From an uncultured Sulfitobacter sp. (GTDB lineage Bacteria > Pseudomonadota > Alphaproteobacteria > Rhodobacterales > Rhodobacteraceae): a stretch of DNA of 64,000 nucleotides. Below are positions 54,873-64,000 of the stretch, one piece after another. Position 1 is the stretch's first letter; each line of letters starts with the position of its first letter. The notes beneath the pieces are model-generated. The model was not told the DNA's origin. It saw only the letters and a list, made by a program, of their open reading frames with translations, and did not search any database. The translations under genes were made by a program, and so were the position numbers. Where the stretch lies: contig CAJXSZ010000005.1 in NCBI GenBank assembly GCA_913060815.1, positions 62,001 through 126,000 of the forward strand. The letters run 5' to 3'.

Positions 54873-56040
54873 GAGACGGCAATCCTTTTTTCTACTGATC
54901 AAGCTGGCACTGGTGCTGCTATTGTCAAGCAATCCTGCACAGGCACATGAGGTTGTCCCTACAATCGCAGATGTGGCAGTTGTGGAGGACAGTGCCAAGC
55001 TTCATCTGAGCATCAACCTTGATGCGTTCTTGGCGGAGGTTGATCTTGGTGCTGTCGATAACACGGATGAGGCACCCCAGGCACGTGAATATGATACCCT
55101 GCGCGCGCTGTCCGCAGATGCTCTGGCCGATCGTGCGCCCGAGCTACTGGAGCAGTGGAACGCTCTTCCTGTACTGAGCGTCGACGGCACGCCTTTGATC
55201 TTACAGACCGAAGCTCTTTCTGTGCCCGCAGACATAGATCCCGAACTGCCCCGCATCGCCGAATGGTCGCTTGTTGCGGATATGCCCGCAGGCGCCGCCA
55301 TCACGGTTGCATGGCCAGAAGGTGGCGGCGATCTGATCGTCCGCCAGCAGGGCGTTGAAGCTCCTTTTACAGGTCTGGTAAGCGGCGGCGGCGTAAGCCC
55401 GCCGATCTCGCTTGGCGGTGGAGACCAGATGACAGGTTGGCAGAGCTTCGTAGCCTATATCCCCGTGGGTTTTGACCACATCCTGCCGAAAGGCCTTGAT
55501 CACATCCTGTTTGTGATGGGGCTTTTCTTTTTGTCCACGAAGCTGGGGCCGCTTATCTGGCAAGTGTCTGCGTTTACTCTCGCGCACACCGTGACACTGG
55601 CGCTTGGCGCGCTGGGTTTGGTCAACGTACCGGGAAGCATTGTAGAGCCGCTGATTGCGGCCTCCATCGTATATGTCGCGGTCGAGAATATCTTTGCCCG
55701 CGGTCTTACCAAATCACGGCCATTCATCATCTTTGGCCTTGGCCTGTTGCACGGGTTGGGCTTCGCTTCCGTGCTGGGCGCTTTCGGCTTGCCCGAAGAT
55801 CAATTCATTCCTGCGCTTATCGGGTTCAACGTCGGCGTCGAGGTGGGTCAGCTCACAGTGATTGCAATGGCCTTTGCACTCATCTGGTTGGCCGTTCTGG
55901 CTGCGCGTCAGGGGAGGCTGACGGGCGTTGAGGAAATGGTGACGGAATACCCTGTGATGTTCCGCGCCCTGTCGATGACAGGATCGCTTATCATCGCCAT
56001 TATCGGCGTCTATTGGGTGATCGAGCGGACGTTGCTGTAA
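54871..56040 (+). CDS. HupE/UreJ family membrane protein
   Basis: About 389 residues: signal peptide (FLLIKLALVLLLSSNPAQA, with HEV following), an extracytoplasmic domain (about 25-180), then six hydrophobic helices. FVAYIPVGFDHILPKGLDHILFVMGLFFL, SAFTLAHTVTLALGALG and GLLHGLGFAS are the HupE/UreJ-2 signature, the histidines suggesting a metal (Ni/Co) permease. ATG 54871 has GGGGA 5 nt upstream, yet overlaps the divergent DUF4198 start. Convergent with thiE 4 bp away. Confidence 0.88.
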   Translation: MRRQSFFLLIKLALVLLLSSNPAQAHEVVPTIADVAVVEDSAKLHLSINLDAFLAEVDLGAVDNTDEAPQAREYDTLRALSADALADRAPELLEQWNALPVLSVDGTPLILQTEALSVPADIDPELPRIAEWSLVADMPAGAAITVAWPEGGGDLIVRQQGVEAPFTGLVSGGGVSPPISLGGGDQMTGWQSFVAYIPVGFDHILPKGLDHILFVMGLFFLSTKLGPLIWQVSAFTLAHTVTLALGALGLVNVPGSIVEPLIAASIVYVAVENIFARGLTKSRPFIIFGLGLLHGLGFASVLGAFGLPEDQFIPALIGFNVGVEVGQLTVIAMAFALIWLAVLAARQGRLTGVEEMVTEYPVMFRALSMTGSLIIAIIGVYWVIERTLL

Positions 56041-56044
56041 CGCC

Positions 56045-56668
56045 TTAGCGGGTTGCAGACCAAAGTGTGGTCAGGGCGGCAACTGGATCGTCCTGACCCC
56101 AAATTTCGTCTCCGATACCGAAAAAGTCGGTCACGGGAGCGAGCTTTGCAATCATCGCGGAATCGAGCTGACCTTCGGCCACGCATGGCACTTCGATTAC
56201 GTCCGACCACCACTGGAACATATCCATTTCTGCAATCTCGCCGTCAAACAGAGCCGTGGGTTGGACTGGGCCGAAAGACACGTAATCTGCGCCTGCTTCG
56301 CCTGCGGTCATCCCGTCGTGCCGCGAGCCTGCGCAGAAACTGCCGACGATTGCGTCAGGGCCAAGCGTGCTACGCGCATGGCGGACCGAGCGGGCCGCAT
56401 CCGACAAATGAACGCCGTCGAGGCCAAGCCGCTCCGCAAGAATCGTATGGTCCTCAATGACCAGCGCCACATCGCGCGCATCCGTCACACCGCGAAGCGT
56501 ATCAGCGGCACGTGACAAGACGTCTTCATCCTTGCTCGACAGTGCAAGGCGCACGCAGGCTGTCGCATGGGAATCCAGCACACGGGCAAGCGTTTGCGGA
56601 TAGACTTCAAGGTCAAGCACGCTCGGCGTGATAAGGTAGAGTTGTGGCTGCTCTGGTGCGTCTGTCAT
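56045..56668 (-). CDS. thiE: ThiE-like thiamine phosphate synthase
   Basis: About 207 residues. The TIM-barrel TenI/ThiE family: LYLITPSVL, LGLDGVHLSDAARSV, and the phosphate-binding VGSFCAGSRHDGMTAGEAGADYVSFGPV are typical, though the sequence is divergent and no other thi gene is nearby. ATG 56668 has GGAGG about 9 nt upstream; the longer frame to 56731 is less likely. It may be a true thiamine phosphate synthase or a TenI-type relative. Confidence 0.8.
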   Translation of the reverse strand: MTDAPEQPQLYLITPSVLDLEVYPQTLARVLDSHATACVRLALSSKDEDVLSRAADTLRGVTDARDVALVIEDHTILAERLGLDGVHLSDAARSVRHARSTLGPDAIVGSFCAGSRHDGMTAGEAGADYVSFGPVQPTALFDGEIAEMDMFQWWSDVIEVPCVAEGQLDSAMIAKLAPVTDFFGIGDEIWGQDDPVAALTTLWSATR

Positions 56669-56785
56669 CTTTACTGTCCTCCAAGGCGTGGCTGTGGCTT
56701 TAGCGTAATCCGCGACAGTTTGGAAAGCCAATTCAGCGCATCACACCATATTGGCAAGGGCAGGGGCGTGGGGTAACACCGCAAT

Positions 56786-57532
56786 ATGACAGTTGAACAC
56801 CCCACCGCCCCGAGTTTCGTCCTTGTCCGCCCGCAGATGGGTGAAAACATCGGCGCCGCTGCGCGCGCGATGCTTAATTTCGGGCTTGAGAATATGCGCA
56901 TCGTCGCCCCCCGCGATGGCTGGCCAAATCCTGCTGCGGTTGCGATGGCGTCAGGTGCGGGGCGCGTGCTGGACGGTGCAGTTGTTTCACCTGATCTGCC
57001 TGATGCTCTGGGTGATTGCAGTTTCGTTTTCGCCACCACTGCGCGGGACCGCGACCTCACAAAACCAGTCTACACACCTGAGGCTGCGATGCAGCTTGCT
57101 GCTGAAAAGATCGCAAATGGAGAGCGTGTGGCAGTGCTGTTCGGGCCGGAGCGCGCAGGGTTGGAGAACGACGATATATCGCGCGCCAATGCGATTGTAT
57201 CGGTGCCGACCAATCCCGATTTCGCCTCCCTTAACCTTGCGCAATGTGTACTGCTGATGGGCTACGAATGGATGCGCTTGCAAAGTGATCAGGCCCCTGT
57301 AGACGCGGCACTTGCGGGGACGCAATGGGCAGAACATGCCGAGATCGAGCATCTGGCAAAGCACTACGAGGACCGGATGGAGGAAGCAGGCTTCTTCTAC
57401 CCCGAGCATAAAGCCGCTTCGATGAAGACCAACCTGCGCAATATGTGGAGCCGCCTGCCGCTGACGCGCGCCGATGTGCAAATCCTGCATGGTACCTTGC
57501 GGCAGATGGTCCGCTGGAAGGAACGCGGCTAG
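56786..57532 (+). CDS. trmJ: tRNA/rRNA methyltransferase, TrmJ/SpoU (SPOUT) family
   Basis: 248 residues. The SPOUT knot is signalled by VRPQMGENIGAAARAMLNFGLENMRIV, VLFGPERAGLENDDIS and VPTNPDFASLNLAQCVLLMGYEW. TrmJ methylates the ribose of nucleotide 32 in tRNA anticodon loops in E. coli; the C-terminal extension fits the TrmJ subgroup. Divergent from thiE. ctaA begins 54 bp downstream with its own ribosome site. Confidence 0.92.
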   Translation: MTVEHPTAPSFVLVRPQMGENIGAAARAMLNFGLENMRIVAPRDGWPNPAAVAMASGAGRVLDGAVVSPDLPDALGDCSFVFATTARDRDLTKPVYTPEAAMQLAAEKIANGERVAVLFGPERAGLENDDISRANAIVSVPTNPDFASLNLAQCVLLMGYEWMRLQSDQAPVDAALAGTQWAEHAEIEHLAKHYEDRMEEAGFFYPEHKAASMKTNLRNMWSRLPLTRADVQILHGTLRQMVRWKERG

Positions 57533-57585
57533 ACGACTGGGGCGCAAAGGACTACCTCGAACCTAAGAGGAAGACGGAGAATATC

Positions 57586-58737
57586 ATGGCTACCAACCGA
57601 AAGCTTTTTGAAGACGTAACTGCCGGAACAGCAAAACCCGTTGCCACAAAAGGCGTGATTGATGCAGGGCGCACAGATGCACGCGGTGCTATCCGCAAAT
57701 GGCTGTTCATGCTCTTTGGGCTGGTGTTCCTGATGATCCTTGTGGGCGGTGCCACGCGCCTGACCGACAGCGGCCTGAGCATTACCGAATGGCGGCCTGT
57801 CACAGGAGCCGTCCCGCCGCTAAGCGCGGCGGAGTGGGAGTCCGAGTTCGAGCTTTACCGCCAGATCGACGAATACCAGCTTCAGAACAAAGGCATGACC
57901 CTCGCCGAATTCAAGGTCATCTATTGGTGGGAATGGGGGCATCGCCAGTTGGGCCGCGTGATCGGGCTTGTCTGGTTTATCGGCTTTGCGTGGTTTGCGC
58001 TGCGCCGTCAGATCCCTACAGGCTGGACACCACGTTTGCTGCTTTTGGGCGGCTTGGGCGGTCTGCAAGGGGCGATCGGCTGGTGGATGGTGGCCTCTGG
58101 TGTGACTGTAGGCGAGGGGATGCTGGATGTTGCGAGCTACCGCCTTGCGACCCATCTGGGGCTGGCCTTTGTCATCCTTGGTTTCATCACATGGTACGCG
58201 CTGCTGTTGGGGCGGCCAGAACGCGACCTGATGCAAGCGCGCCGCAGCGCGGACGCGGGCCTCAGCAAACGTGCCACGGGCTTGATGCACTTCACGCTGC
58301 TGCAAATCCTTATTGGTGCGCTGGTCGCAGGGATCGACGCAGGCCGCACCTACAACGACTGGCCGCTCATGGCGGGGGCTTTCCTGCCACCGTTTCCCTT
58401 CGAGCTTGAGCCCGTTTGGCGCAATTTCTTCGAAAACGCTGGGCTGGTGCAGTTCATCCACCGCATTACGGCCTATCTGCTCTTTGCCTACGGTCTGTTT
58501 GTCTGGCTGCAGGGGCGCAAATCCGCGCATTCTGCAACACGCTTTGCCTTTAATGCCGTCATGGCAGTCCTGCTGCTACAGGTCGTCTGGGGCGTGATCA
58601 CCGTGCTTTATGGCGCACCCGTTCACATCGCCCTTGTGCACCAAGGGCTGGCCGTGGTCCTGTGGGTTCTGATCCTGCGGGCCCGCCATCTGGCGATGTA
58701 TCCGCAGACCGACAGCATCCGAGGAGCGACTGCATGA
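57586..58737 (+). CDS. ctaA: Heme A synthase (COX15/CtaA)
   Basis: About 383 residues with eight membrane helices. It oxidises heme O to heme A for cytochrome c oxidase. LVGGATRLTDSGLSITEWRPVTGAVPPL and the heme-ligand histidines in YWWEWGHRQLGR, ATHLGLAF, VQFIHRITAYLL and ALVHQGLAVVL are present. GGAGA precedes ATG 57586. The stop overlaps the carboxypeptidase start by 4 nt. Heme supply links to hemB at 37 kb. Confidence 0.96.
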   Translation: MATNRKLFEDVTAGTAKPVATKGVIDAGRTDARGAIRKWLFMLFGLVFLMILVGGATRLTDSGLSITEWRPVTGAVPPLSAAEWESEFELYRQIDEYQLQNKGMTLAEFKVIYWWEWGHRQLGRVIGLVWFIGFAWFALRRQIPTGWTPRLLLLGGLGGLQGAIGWWMVASGVTVGEGMLDVASYRLATHLGLAFVILGFITWYALLLGRPERDLMQARRSADAGLSKRATGLMHFTLLQILIGALVAGIDAGRTYNDWPLMAGAFLPPFPFELEPVWRNFFENAGLVQFIHRITAYLLFAYGLFVWLQGRKSAHSATRFAFNAVMAVLLLQVVWGVITVLYGAPVHIALVHQGLAVVLWVLILRARHLAMYPQTDSIRGATA

Positions 58738-60209
58738 CCGCATATGATGATTTGATGGCCTTTACCCGCGACACACAGGCTTTGGGGCAGGTAGCGGGCC
58801 GCTTGGGGTGGGATCAGGAAACGATGATGCCGCGCGGGGCCGCACCACAGCGCGCCGAGGAAATGGCCGCGATGGAGAGCGTGCTGCACAGCCGCCGCAT
58901 TGATCCCCGTGTGGGTGACTGGCTGGCGGCGATTGACGACAAAACGCTGGATACCGTGGGCCAAGCCAACATGCGCCACATCCGCCGCAGTTTCGAGCGC
59001 ACCAGCAAACTGCCTGCTGCCTTGGCCACCAAACTGGCCAAACTCACCTCCGCAGCGCAAGGCATCTGGGCCGAGGCGCGCGCAGCTGATGATTTCAAAG
59101 CCTTTGCACCAACACTGGCCGAGGTGATCATGCTCAAGCGTGAGGAGGGTCAAGCACTGGCCGCGGGCGGCGACGTGTATGACGCGATGCTTGCCGATTA
59201 TGAGCCGGGCACAACAGGCGCCGATCTTGAAGCGATGTTCGGCTCGATGCGCCCAGTTCTGTCGGATTTGCGTGCCGCCATTCGCGATGCATCCCCTGTT
59301 TCAAAGCTGGAGGGAACATTCGACGAGGCCGCACAGATGAAACTGACACGGCAGCTGGCCAAAACCTTCGGCTATGACATGTCGCGGGGGCGTGTGGACA
59401 AAGCGGTTCACCCGTTCTCCAGCGGGTCTGGTCTGGACGTTCGTATCACAACGCGCACCAACGAGGCCGATCCCTTCAACTGTTTTTACTCCACCATCCA
59501 CGAGGTCGGCCACGCGGCTTATGAACAGAACATCGATGATGCCTATCTTTTGACGCCATTGGGCAGCGGTGTGAGCATGGGCGTTCACGAAAGCCAGAGC
59601 CGCATTTACGAGAACCAGATCGGCCGCAGCCATGCGTTCACGGGTTGGCTGTTCAGTCAGATGAAAGAGGCGTTTGGCGATATCGGCGTGGCGGATGCAG
59701 ACGCATTTTATGCCACCGTCAACCGCGTCGGCGACGGGTTTATCCGCACTGAGGCAGACGAGTTGCAATATAACCTGCACGTGCTGCTGCGCTTTGATCT
59801 GGAGCGCGCATTAATGGCGGGTGATCTGCAAGTAAGCGAGCTTGAGGCCGCATGGAACGACCGTTTCAAAGCGGACTTCGGCTATGCCGTGGACAAGCCG
59901 TCAAACGGCGTGTTGCAGGATGTGCATTGGTCCGTAGGCCTGTTCGGCTACTTCCCGACGTACTCTCTTGGGAATGTCTACGCGGGCTGTCTTAACGAAG
60001 CGATGCGCGCCGCGTTGCCCGATCTGGATGCTGATCTTGCGCAGGGCGACACATCCGCCGCGACAGCCTGGCTGGGCGCAAATGTGCAAACGCACGGCGG
60101 TCTTTATGAACCGCGAGAGGTGATTGAACGCGCTGCGGGGCAAGCACCCAGCGAGGCGCCGTTGCTGACCTATCTTAAAGAAAAGTTCAGCGGCATTTAC
60201 GGGCTTTGA
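58734..60209 (+). CDS. Carboxypeptidase M32 (thermostable Taq family)
   Basis: About 491 residues. The zinc motif HEVGH lies at about 256-260 (STIHEVGHAAYEQN). Further family segments are HPFSSGSGLDVRITTR, GVHESQSRIYENQIGRS and the late GLFGYFPTYSLGNVYAG. A cytosolic metallocarboxypeptidase that removes C-terminal residues. ATGA overlap with ctaA; the next gene starts at TTGA over its own stop, making a tightly coupled ctaA-M32-small protein unit. Confidence 0.95.
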   Translation: MTAYDDLMAFTRDTQALGQVAGRLGWDQETMMPRGAAPQRAEEMAAMESVLHSRRIDPRVGDWLAAIDDKTLDTVGQANMRHIRRSFERTSKLPAALATKLAKLTSAAQGIWAEARAADDFKAFAPTLAEVIMLKREEGQALAAGGDVYDAMLADYEPGTTGADLEAMFGSMRPVLSDLRAAIRDASPVSKLEGTFDEAAQMKLTRQLAKTFGYDMSRGRVDKAVHPFSSGSGLDVRITTRTNEADPFNCFYSTIHEVGHAAYEQNIDDAYLLTPLGSGVSMGVHESQSRIYENQIGRSHAFTGWLFSQMKEAFGDIGVADADAFYATVNRVGDGFIRTEADELQYNLHVLLRFDLERALMAGDLQVSELEAAWNDRFKADFGYAVDKPSNGVLQDVHWSVGLFGYFPTYSLGNVYAGCLNEAMRAALPDLDADLAQGDTSAATAWLGANVQTHGGLYEPREVIERAAGQAPSEAPLLTYLKEKFSGIYGL

Positions 60210-60646
60210 CCGTGTTCTTCAGAAGTCTCTCTGTGGCCATGGTGCTCTGCGCAGGCACGGCCGTGTCAGCAGGGTGCGCGCCACCGTTGAAGAAATTTCT
60301 GTATTGCCAGATCGAAGGCGCTCAGAAAGAGGTTGAGGTTTGCTTTGATGAAAACGCGGCCAGCTACCGCTTTGGTCCGGTTGGAGGACAGGCGGAACTA
60401 GTGCTCAATCGCAGGATTTCGGATGGCGCGCGCTATCATCCGTGGCAAGGAATCGGGCGCAGCATTGCAGAGGCCATCGAATTCGACAATCAGGGCTATG
60501 TCTATGAAGCGTACGGTGGATTCGACCGACTGACTGGCGCGGATGAGAGTATCGAATCCAGCTTCGGGGGCATTCGTATCTCGAAAGATGACGTGAAGGT
60601 TGCCGAGCTGATTTGTATCCCTAAAACCGTCGAGTGGTCCTACTAG
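60206..60646 (+). CDS. Small secreted protein, unknown function
   Basis: 146 residues. Signal peptide LSVAMVLCAGTAVSAGC, possible lipobox or disulfide cysteines (C28, C37, C50-type spacing, and a late C). No domain recognised. The opening codon is TTG 60206 in the carboxypeptidase stop (TTGA); GTG 60212 is an alternative. It is followed by a strong bidirectional terminator. Confidence 0.7.
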   Translation: MTVFFRSLSVAMVLCAGTAVSAGCAPPLKKFLYCQIEGAQKEVEVCFDENAASYRFGPVGGQAELVLNRRISDGARYHPWQGIGRSIAEAIEFDNQGYVYEAYGGFDRLTGADESIESSFGGIRISKDDVKVAELICIPKTVEWSY

Positions 60647-60690
60647 CCTAAACCAACGGCAACATGGACTTGCACTGCTAGACAAAATAG

Positions 60691-60728
60691 AAAAAGCAGC
60701 CACTCCGATCGGAGGCGGCTGCTTTTTT
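60691..60728. terminator. Strong bidirectional terminator between the 60206 gene and gyrA
   Basis: AAAAAGCAGCC (60691-60701) pairs with GGCTGCTTTTT (60717-60727), with an inner CTCC/GGAG pairing. The A-run and T-run give U-tracts on both strands, so it serves the convergent genes on both sides. Confidence 0.88.
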
Positions 60729-60746
60729 GTTTGAACGGCTTAGCTT

Positions 60747-63488
60747 TTATTCCACGTCAGCTTCGTCTTCATCGCCTTGATCCGCGATCCAAGCCACAGA
60801 AACAACTTCCTCGTTCTTGCCTGTGTTGAACACCTTCACCCCGCCAGCACTACGTGAGCGGAAGGAGATGCCGTCCACAGGCACGCGGATCGACTGGCCT
60901 TTGGAGGTGGCGAGCATGATTTGGTCGTCCATCTCAACAGGGAAGCTGGCCACAATATCGCCGAGCGGCAAACCCTTGGTCCACGCAGTCACACCTTGGC
61001 CGCCGCGCCCGCGCAGGGGATAGTCGTGGCTGGAGGTGAGTTTACCCGCGCCGCCTGCAGTGATCGTAAGGATCAGGTTTTCGGCGGCTGACATCTCGAC
61101 GTAGCGCTCATTGGAGAAGTTCGGATCGGCTGGCGCGTCTTCTTCATCGTTCGCATCCTCGTCCGACAGACCCGCCATGGCGCGGCGCATCTTGAGGTAA
61201 GCGGTACGCTCTTCCGAGCTTGCGTCGAAGTGGCGGATGATCGACATGGAGACAACACGATCGTCACCGCCCAGCTTGATCCCGCGCACACCAACGGAAT
61301 TGCGGCTGTTGAATACGCGCACATCTGTGGCGCGGAAGCGGATCGCGCGGCCCGAATTGGTGGTCAGCATCACATCGTCATCATGGCTCGCGATGCGCGC
61401 ATTGATCAGGGTAGTGCCCTCATGCTCATCCTCGAATTTCATCGCGATCTTGCCGTTGCGCATGACGTTGGTGAAATCAGAGAGCTTATTGCGGCGCACG
61501 GTGCCTGCGGAAGTGGCGAACACCACTTGCAGGTCGTCCCATTCCTTCTCGTCGCGGTCCACGGGCATAATTGCCGCGATGGAGACACCCGCAGGGATTG
61601 GAAGGATGTTCACAATCGCCTTGCCCTTGGAGGTGCGGCCCCCTTGAGGCAGGCGCCATGTCTTGAGTTTGTAGACCATGCCATCGGTGGTGAAGAACAA
61701 CAGTTGCGTATGCGTATTGGCCACAAAGAGGGTTGTGACGACATCCTCTTCCTTCGTAGCCATGCCGCTGACACCCTTGCCGCCGCGGCGCTGACTACGG
61801 AAATCGGCCAGCGGTGTGCGCTTGATGTAGCCACCGGAGGTAACGGTGACGACCATATCCTCACGTTCGATCAGGTCTTCGTCGTCCATATCGCCGGACC
61901 AGTCGACAATCTCGGTGCGGCGCGGCACGGCGAAGAGCTCGCGCACCTCGGCCAGCTCATCGCGGATGATGGCCATGATGCGGTCGCGGCTGCCCAGAAT
62001 TTCGAGGTATTCCTTGATCTTCGCTGCCAGCTCTTCCAGCTCATCCGTGACTTCTTTCACGCCGATCTGGGTGAGGCGCTGCAAACGCAGCTCGAGGATC
62101 GCACGGGCCTGCGTCTCCGACAGGTTATAGGTGCCATCTTCATTCGCTGTGTGCGTTGGGTCGTCAATAAGCGCAATATATTGCAGGATGCTTTCCGCAG
62201 GCCAGCGGCGCGTCATAAGCTTTTCACGTGCCTCACCTGCATCGGCAGAGGAGCGGATGGTGGCGACGACTTCGTCGATGTTGGTGACGGCGACAGCCAG
62301 ACCACACAGGATGTGGCTGCGCTCGCGCGCCTTGCGCAGCAGATAAGCGGTACGACGCGCGACGACGTCTTCGCGGAAGTCGATGAAGCAGGTAAGGAAG
62401 CGGCGCAGGGTTAGCGTCTCGGGACGGCCACCGTTGAGCGCCAGCATGTTACAACCGAAATAGGTTTGCATCGGCGTAAAGCGGAAGAGTTGGTTCATCA
62501 CCACTTCCGCCGTCGCATCGCGCTTGAGCTCGACCACGACGCGCACGCCGTTGCGGTCACTTTCGTCTTGCACGTGAGCAATGCCTTCAATCTTCTTTTC
62601 GCGCGCTTGCTCGGCGATCCGCTCGATCATGGTGGCTTTGTTCACCTGGTAGGGAATTTCGTCGATGACAATGGCCCAACGGTCCTTGCGGATCTCTTCG
62701 ATCCGCGTTTTCGAGCGTACGATGACAGAGCCGCGCCCTTCCAGATACGCTTTGCGCGCGCCTGAGCGGCCCAACATGATGCCGCCTGTGGGGAAATCAG
62801 GGCCAGGTACGTATTCAATCAGCTCTTCGGACGTGAGATCGGGATTCTCGATCAGCGCGAGGCAAGCATCCACCACTTCGCCCAAGTTATGGGGGGGGAT
62901 GTTGGTGGCCATGCCGACAGCAATACCGCCTGCACCGTTGACCAGCATATTGGGAAAACGTGCGGGCAGTACGGTAGGTTCACGGTCTTTGCCGTCATAG
63001 TTGTCCTGAAAATCAACGGTTTCCTTGTCGATGTCCGTCAGCAGATAGGCCGCAGGCTTGTCCATGCGTACTTCGGTGTATCGCATCGCAGCAGCATTAT
63101 CACCGTCCATGGAGCCAAAGTTGCCCTGTCCGTCAAGCAGCGGCAAAGACATGGAGAAATCCTGCGCCATGCGCACCAGCGCGTCATAGATCGCGGAATC
63201 CCCATGGGGGTGGTATTTACCCATCACATCGCCCACGCCACGCGCTGACTTACGATAGGGTTTGTCATGCGTATTTCCGCCCTCGTGCATCGCATAGAGG
63301 ATGCGGCGGTGCACTGGCTTTAACCCGTCGCGCAGATCGGGGATGGCGCGACTGACAATAACGCTCATCGCATAGTCGAGATAGCTGGTGCGCATCTCGC
63401 TTTCGATGGTGACAGAGGGGCCCTCGAATAGAGGGCGCGTGTCGCGGTTTTCGTCTTCGTTATCAGGGGTTTCTGGCGTGTCGGTCAA
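60747..63488 (-). CDS. gyrA: DNA gyrase subunit A
   Basis: 913 residues. The type II topoisomerase A subunit that introduces negative supercoils with GyrB. The catalytic Tyr137 is in RYTEVRM. The quinolone-resistance region [14 protein letters not shown] (Ser98, Asp102) is wild type. The GyrA box QRRGGKG in the C-terminal pinwheel distinguishes it from ParC, and the acidic tail [11 protein letters not shown] is present. The upstream region (63489-63702) carries an inverted repeat overlapping the promoter. Confidence 0.98.
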   Translation of the reverse strand: MTDTPETPDNEDENRDTRPLFEGPSVTIESEMRTSYLDYAMSVIVSRAIPDLRDGLKPVHRRILYAMHEGGNTHDKPYRKSARGVGDVMGKYHPHGDSAIYDALVRMAQDFSMSLPLLDGQGNFGSMDGDNAAAMRYTEVRMDKPAAYLLTDIDKETVDFQDNYDGKDREPTVLPARFPNMLVNGAGGIAVGMATNIPPHNLGEVVDACLALIENPDLTSEELIEYVPGPDFPTGGIMLGRSGARKAYLEGRGSVIVRSKTRIEEIRKDRWAIVIDEIPYQVNKATMIERIAEQAREKKIEGIAHVQDESDRNGVRVVVELKRDATAEVVMNQLFRFTPMQTYFGCNMLALNGGRPETLTLRRFLTCFIDFREDVVARRTAYLLRKARERSHILCGLAVAVTNIDEVVATIRSSADAGEAREKLMTRRWPAESILQYIALIDDPTHTANEDGTYNLSETQARAILELRLQRLTQIGVKEVTDELEELAAKIKEYLEILGSRDRIMAIIRDELAEVRELFAVPRRTEIVDWSGDMDDEDLIEREDMVVTVTSGGYIKRTPLADFRSQRRGGKGVSGMATKEEDVVTTLFVANTHTQLLFFTTDGMVYKLKTWRLPQGGRTSKGKAIVNILPIPAGVSIAAIMPVDRDEKEWDDLQVVFATSAGTVRRNKLSDFTNVMRNGKIAMKFEDEHEGTTLINARIASHDDDVMLTTNSGRAIRFRATDVRVFNSRNSVGVRGIKLGGDDRVVSMSIIRHFDASSEERTAYLKMRRAMAGLSDEDANDEEDAPADPNFSNERYVEMSAAENLILTITAGGAGKLTSSHDYPLRGRGGQGVTAWTKGLPLGDIVASFPVEMDDQIMLATSKGQSIRVPVDGISFRSRSAGGVKVFNTGKNEEVVSVAWIADQGDEDEADVE

Positions 63489-63512
63489 TGTCTGTCCCAG
63501 CTTGGCTGATGT

Positions 63513-63541
63513 GCGCTATATCTTGCGTCATAGTATAGCGC
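63513..63541. promoter_or_regulatory. Inverted repeat overlapping the gyrA promoter
   Basis: GCGCTATA (63513-63520) and TATAGCGC (63534-63541) form an 8-bp perfect inverted repeat with a 13-bp spacer, 24 bp upstream of the gyrA start codon. The upstream arm on the gyrA strand contains part of the likely -10 box. Confidence 0.45.
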
Positions 63542-63561
63542 GAAGCCCAGATAAGGTGCAA
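63532..63561 (-). promoter_or_regulatory. Candidate gyrA promoter
   Basis: On the minus strand TTGCAC (63561-63556), an 18-bp spacer and TATACT (63537-63532, 5/6 to consensus). Transcription would begin near 63525, about 37 nt before the ATG. Confidence 0.45.
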
Positions 63562-63702
63562 TCCCAATGCTGCGCAAAAGCGGCGATCTCGGGGCCGCTT
63601 CGCTTCGCCAGTATTGGCGCTGCCGCAACTCTGACGCCACGTTACGTTTCAGACATGAAAAAGGGCGCTTAAGGTCGACCAAACAGTTCTGGGAGATCAC
63701 CG

Positions 63703-64000
63703 ATGCAACGCTTGCTCACAAACCATAAAAATATCACGGCAACACGGCTTGAGGATGTGGCCGCTGTCGCATTGGGGGCAGGGCAAGCACGCCTGAAGCT
63801 TGAGAGCTTTGCGCTAACAGCAAATAACGTCACCTACGCCGCATCAGGCTTTGCCATCGGGTATTGGAAGTTCTTTCCTACGGATGTCGAAGGCGAGGGT
63901 TTGGTCCCTGTCTGGGGCACCGCCGAAGTTGTCGAAAGCGCCAGTGACGCGCTCGCTGTTGGGACACGGCTCTATGGCTTCTACCCGCTGGCGCAGGAAT
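63703..64000 (+). CDS. DUF2855 family protein, 5' part only (cut by window edge)
   Basis: The first 99 codons are in the window: MQRLLTNHKN, then ESFALTANNVTYAASGFAIGYWKFFP and GLVPVWGTAEVVES. This resembles the DUF2855 proteins, distant relatives of zinc-free medium-chain reductases. GGGAGA lies about 8 nt upstream of ATG 63703. Divergent from gyrA. Confidence 0.8.
   Translation, partial: MQRLLTNHKNITATRLEDVAAVALGAGQARLKLESFALTANNVTYAASGFAIGYWKFFPTDVEGEGLVPVWGTAEVVESASDALAVGTRLYGFYPLAQE

Noticed and set aside
61230-62414. A 394-codon open frame on the plus strand
   Set aside because: Antisense to gyrA, which is unambiguous; composition is that of a shadow frame. Similar long antisense frames over ntrB, lipA, hflX and mfd were rejected for the same reason.
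1-64000. Prophage, insertion sequence, integrative element or CRISPR array
   Set aside because: No transposase, integrase, phage structural gene, long direct repeat or spacer array is visible; composition and gene content look uniformly chromosomal.

Overview
The window is a piece of chromosome from an alphaproteobacterium, most likely a marine member of Rhodobacterales (Roseobacteraceae type). The evidence is the set of family-level matches and the gene order: dusB-ntrB-ntrC-ntrY-ntrX-trkA-trkH-hfq-hflX, a fused ispDF, NtrC and NtrX without the GAFTGA loop, Mg-type HemB, a DUF6477/DUF6456 pair, and proteins known mainly from this order. It is GC-rich and tightly packed, with many 4-11 nt overlaps and no gene-free stretch above 300 bases. 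I saw no insertion sequence, prophage, CRISPR array, tRNA or rRNA.

Layout. 1-1.1 kb: a flavin-dependent monooxygenase-like gene (+), convergent with a long minus-strand run from 8.9 down to 1.1 kb (guaA, two DMT transporters, a P-loop ATPase, metA, an alpha/beta hydrolase, PPK2 and a TetR regulator). 9.1-10.7 kb: an orphan non-pyrrolysine trimethylamine methyltransferase homologue. 10.7-12.3 kb: a small DUF6477 protein divergent from a helix-turn-helix/DUF6456 protein resembling GafA, the activator of gene transfer agents. 12.4-17.1 kb: lipA, hpt, a COQ10/RatA-like START protein, an MmgE/PrpD protein and an ammonium transporter. 17.2-19.3 kb (-): ispDF-pgpA-cinA. 19.5-31.5 kb (+): dusB, two nitrogen-type two-component systems (NtrBC, NtrYX), the Trk potassium system, then hfq-hflX. 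31.6-38.8 kb: DUF2177, rluE coupled to a penicillin-acylase-family protein, a hydroxyisobutyrate-dehydrogenase-like enzyme, a SYLF lipoprotein, hemB and membrane proteins. 38.8-49.2 kb: mfd, a Bcr/CflA exporter, a cytidylyltransferase-like gene, a DsbA/FrnE protein, an acyl-CoA synthetase divergent from an XRE-cupin regulator, and an orphan YejA-like binding protein. 49.3-56 kb: a candidate small RNA, 3-hydroxybutyrate dehydrogenase with a patatin-like protein, DUF502, psuK-psuG, and a DUF4198/HupE-UreJ pair whose start codons overlap. 56-64 kb: thiE-like, trmJ, ctaA, an M32 carboxypeptidase, a small secreted protein, gyrA and the start of a DUF2855 gene cut by the window edge.

Most of this is housekeeping: nucleotide, isoprenoid, heme and lipoate synthesis, nitrogen and potassium homeostasis, and DNA repair and topology. 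The regions that best repay a second look are the GafA-like locus with repeated ACCTATT motifs, including a 20-bp lux-box-like palindrome; the putative small RNA at 49.3-49.4 kb; a 29-nt dispersed intergenic repeat; the overlapping divergent start codons at 54,870; and the loss of the sigma-54 contact motif in both NtrC and NtrX.

All functions come from motif and family recognition by eye. No database search was run.
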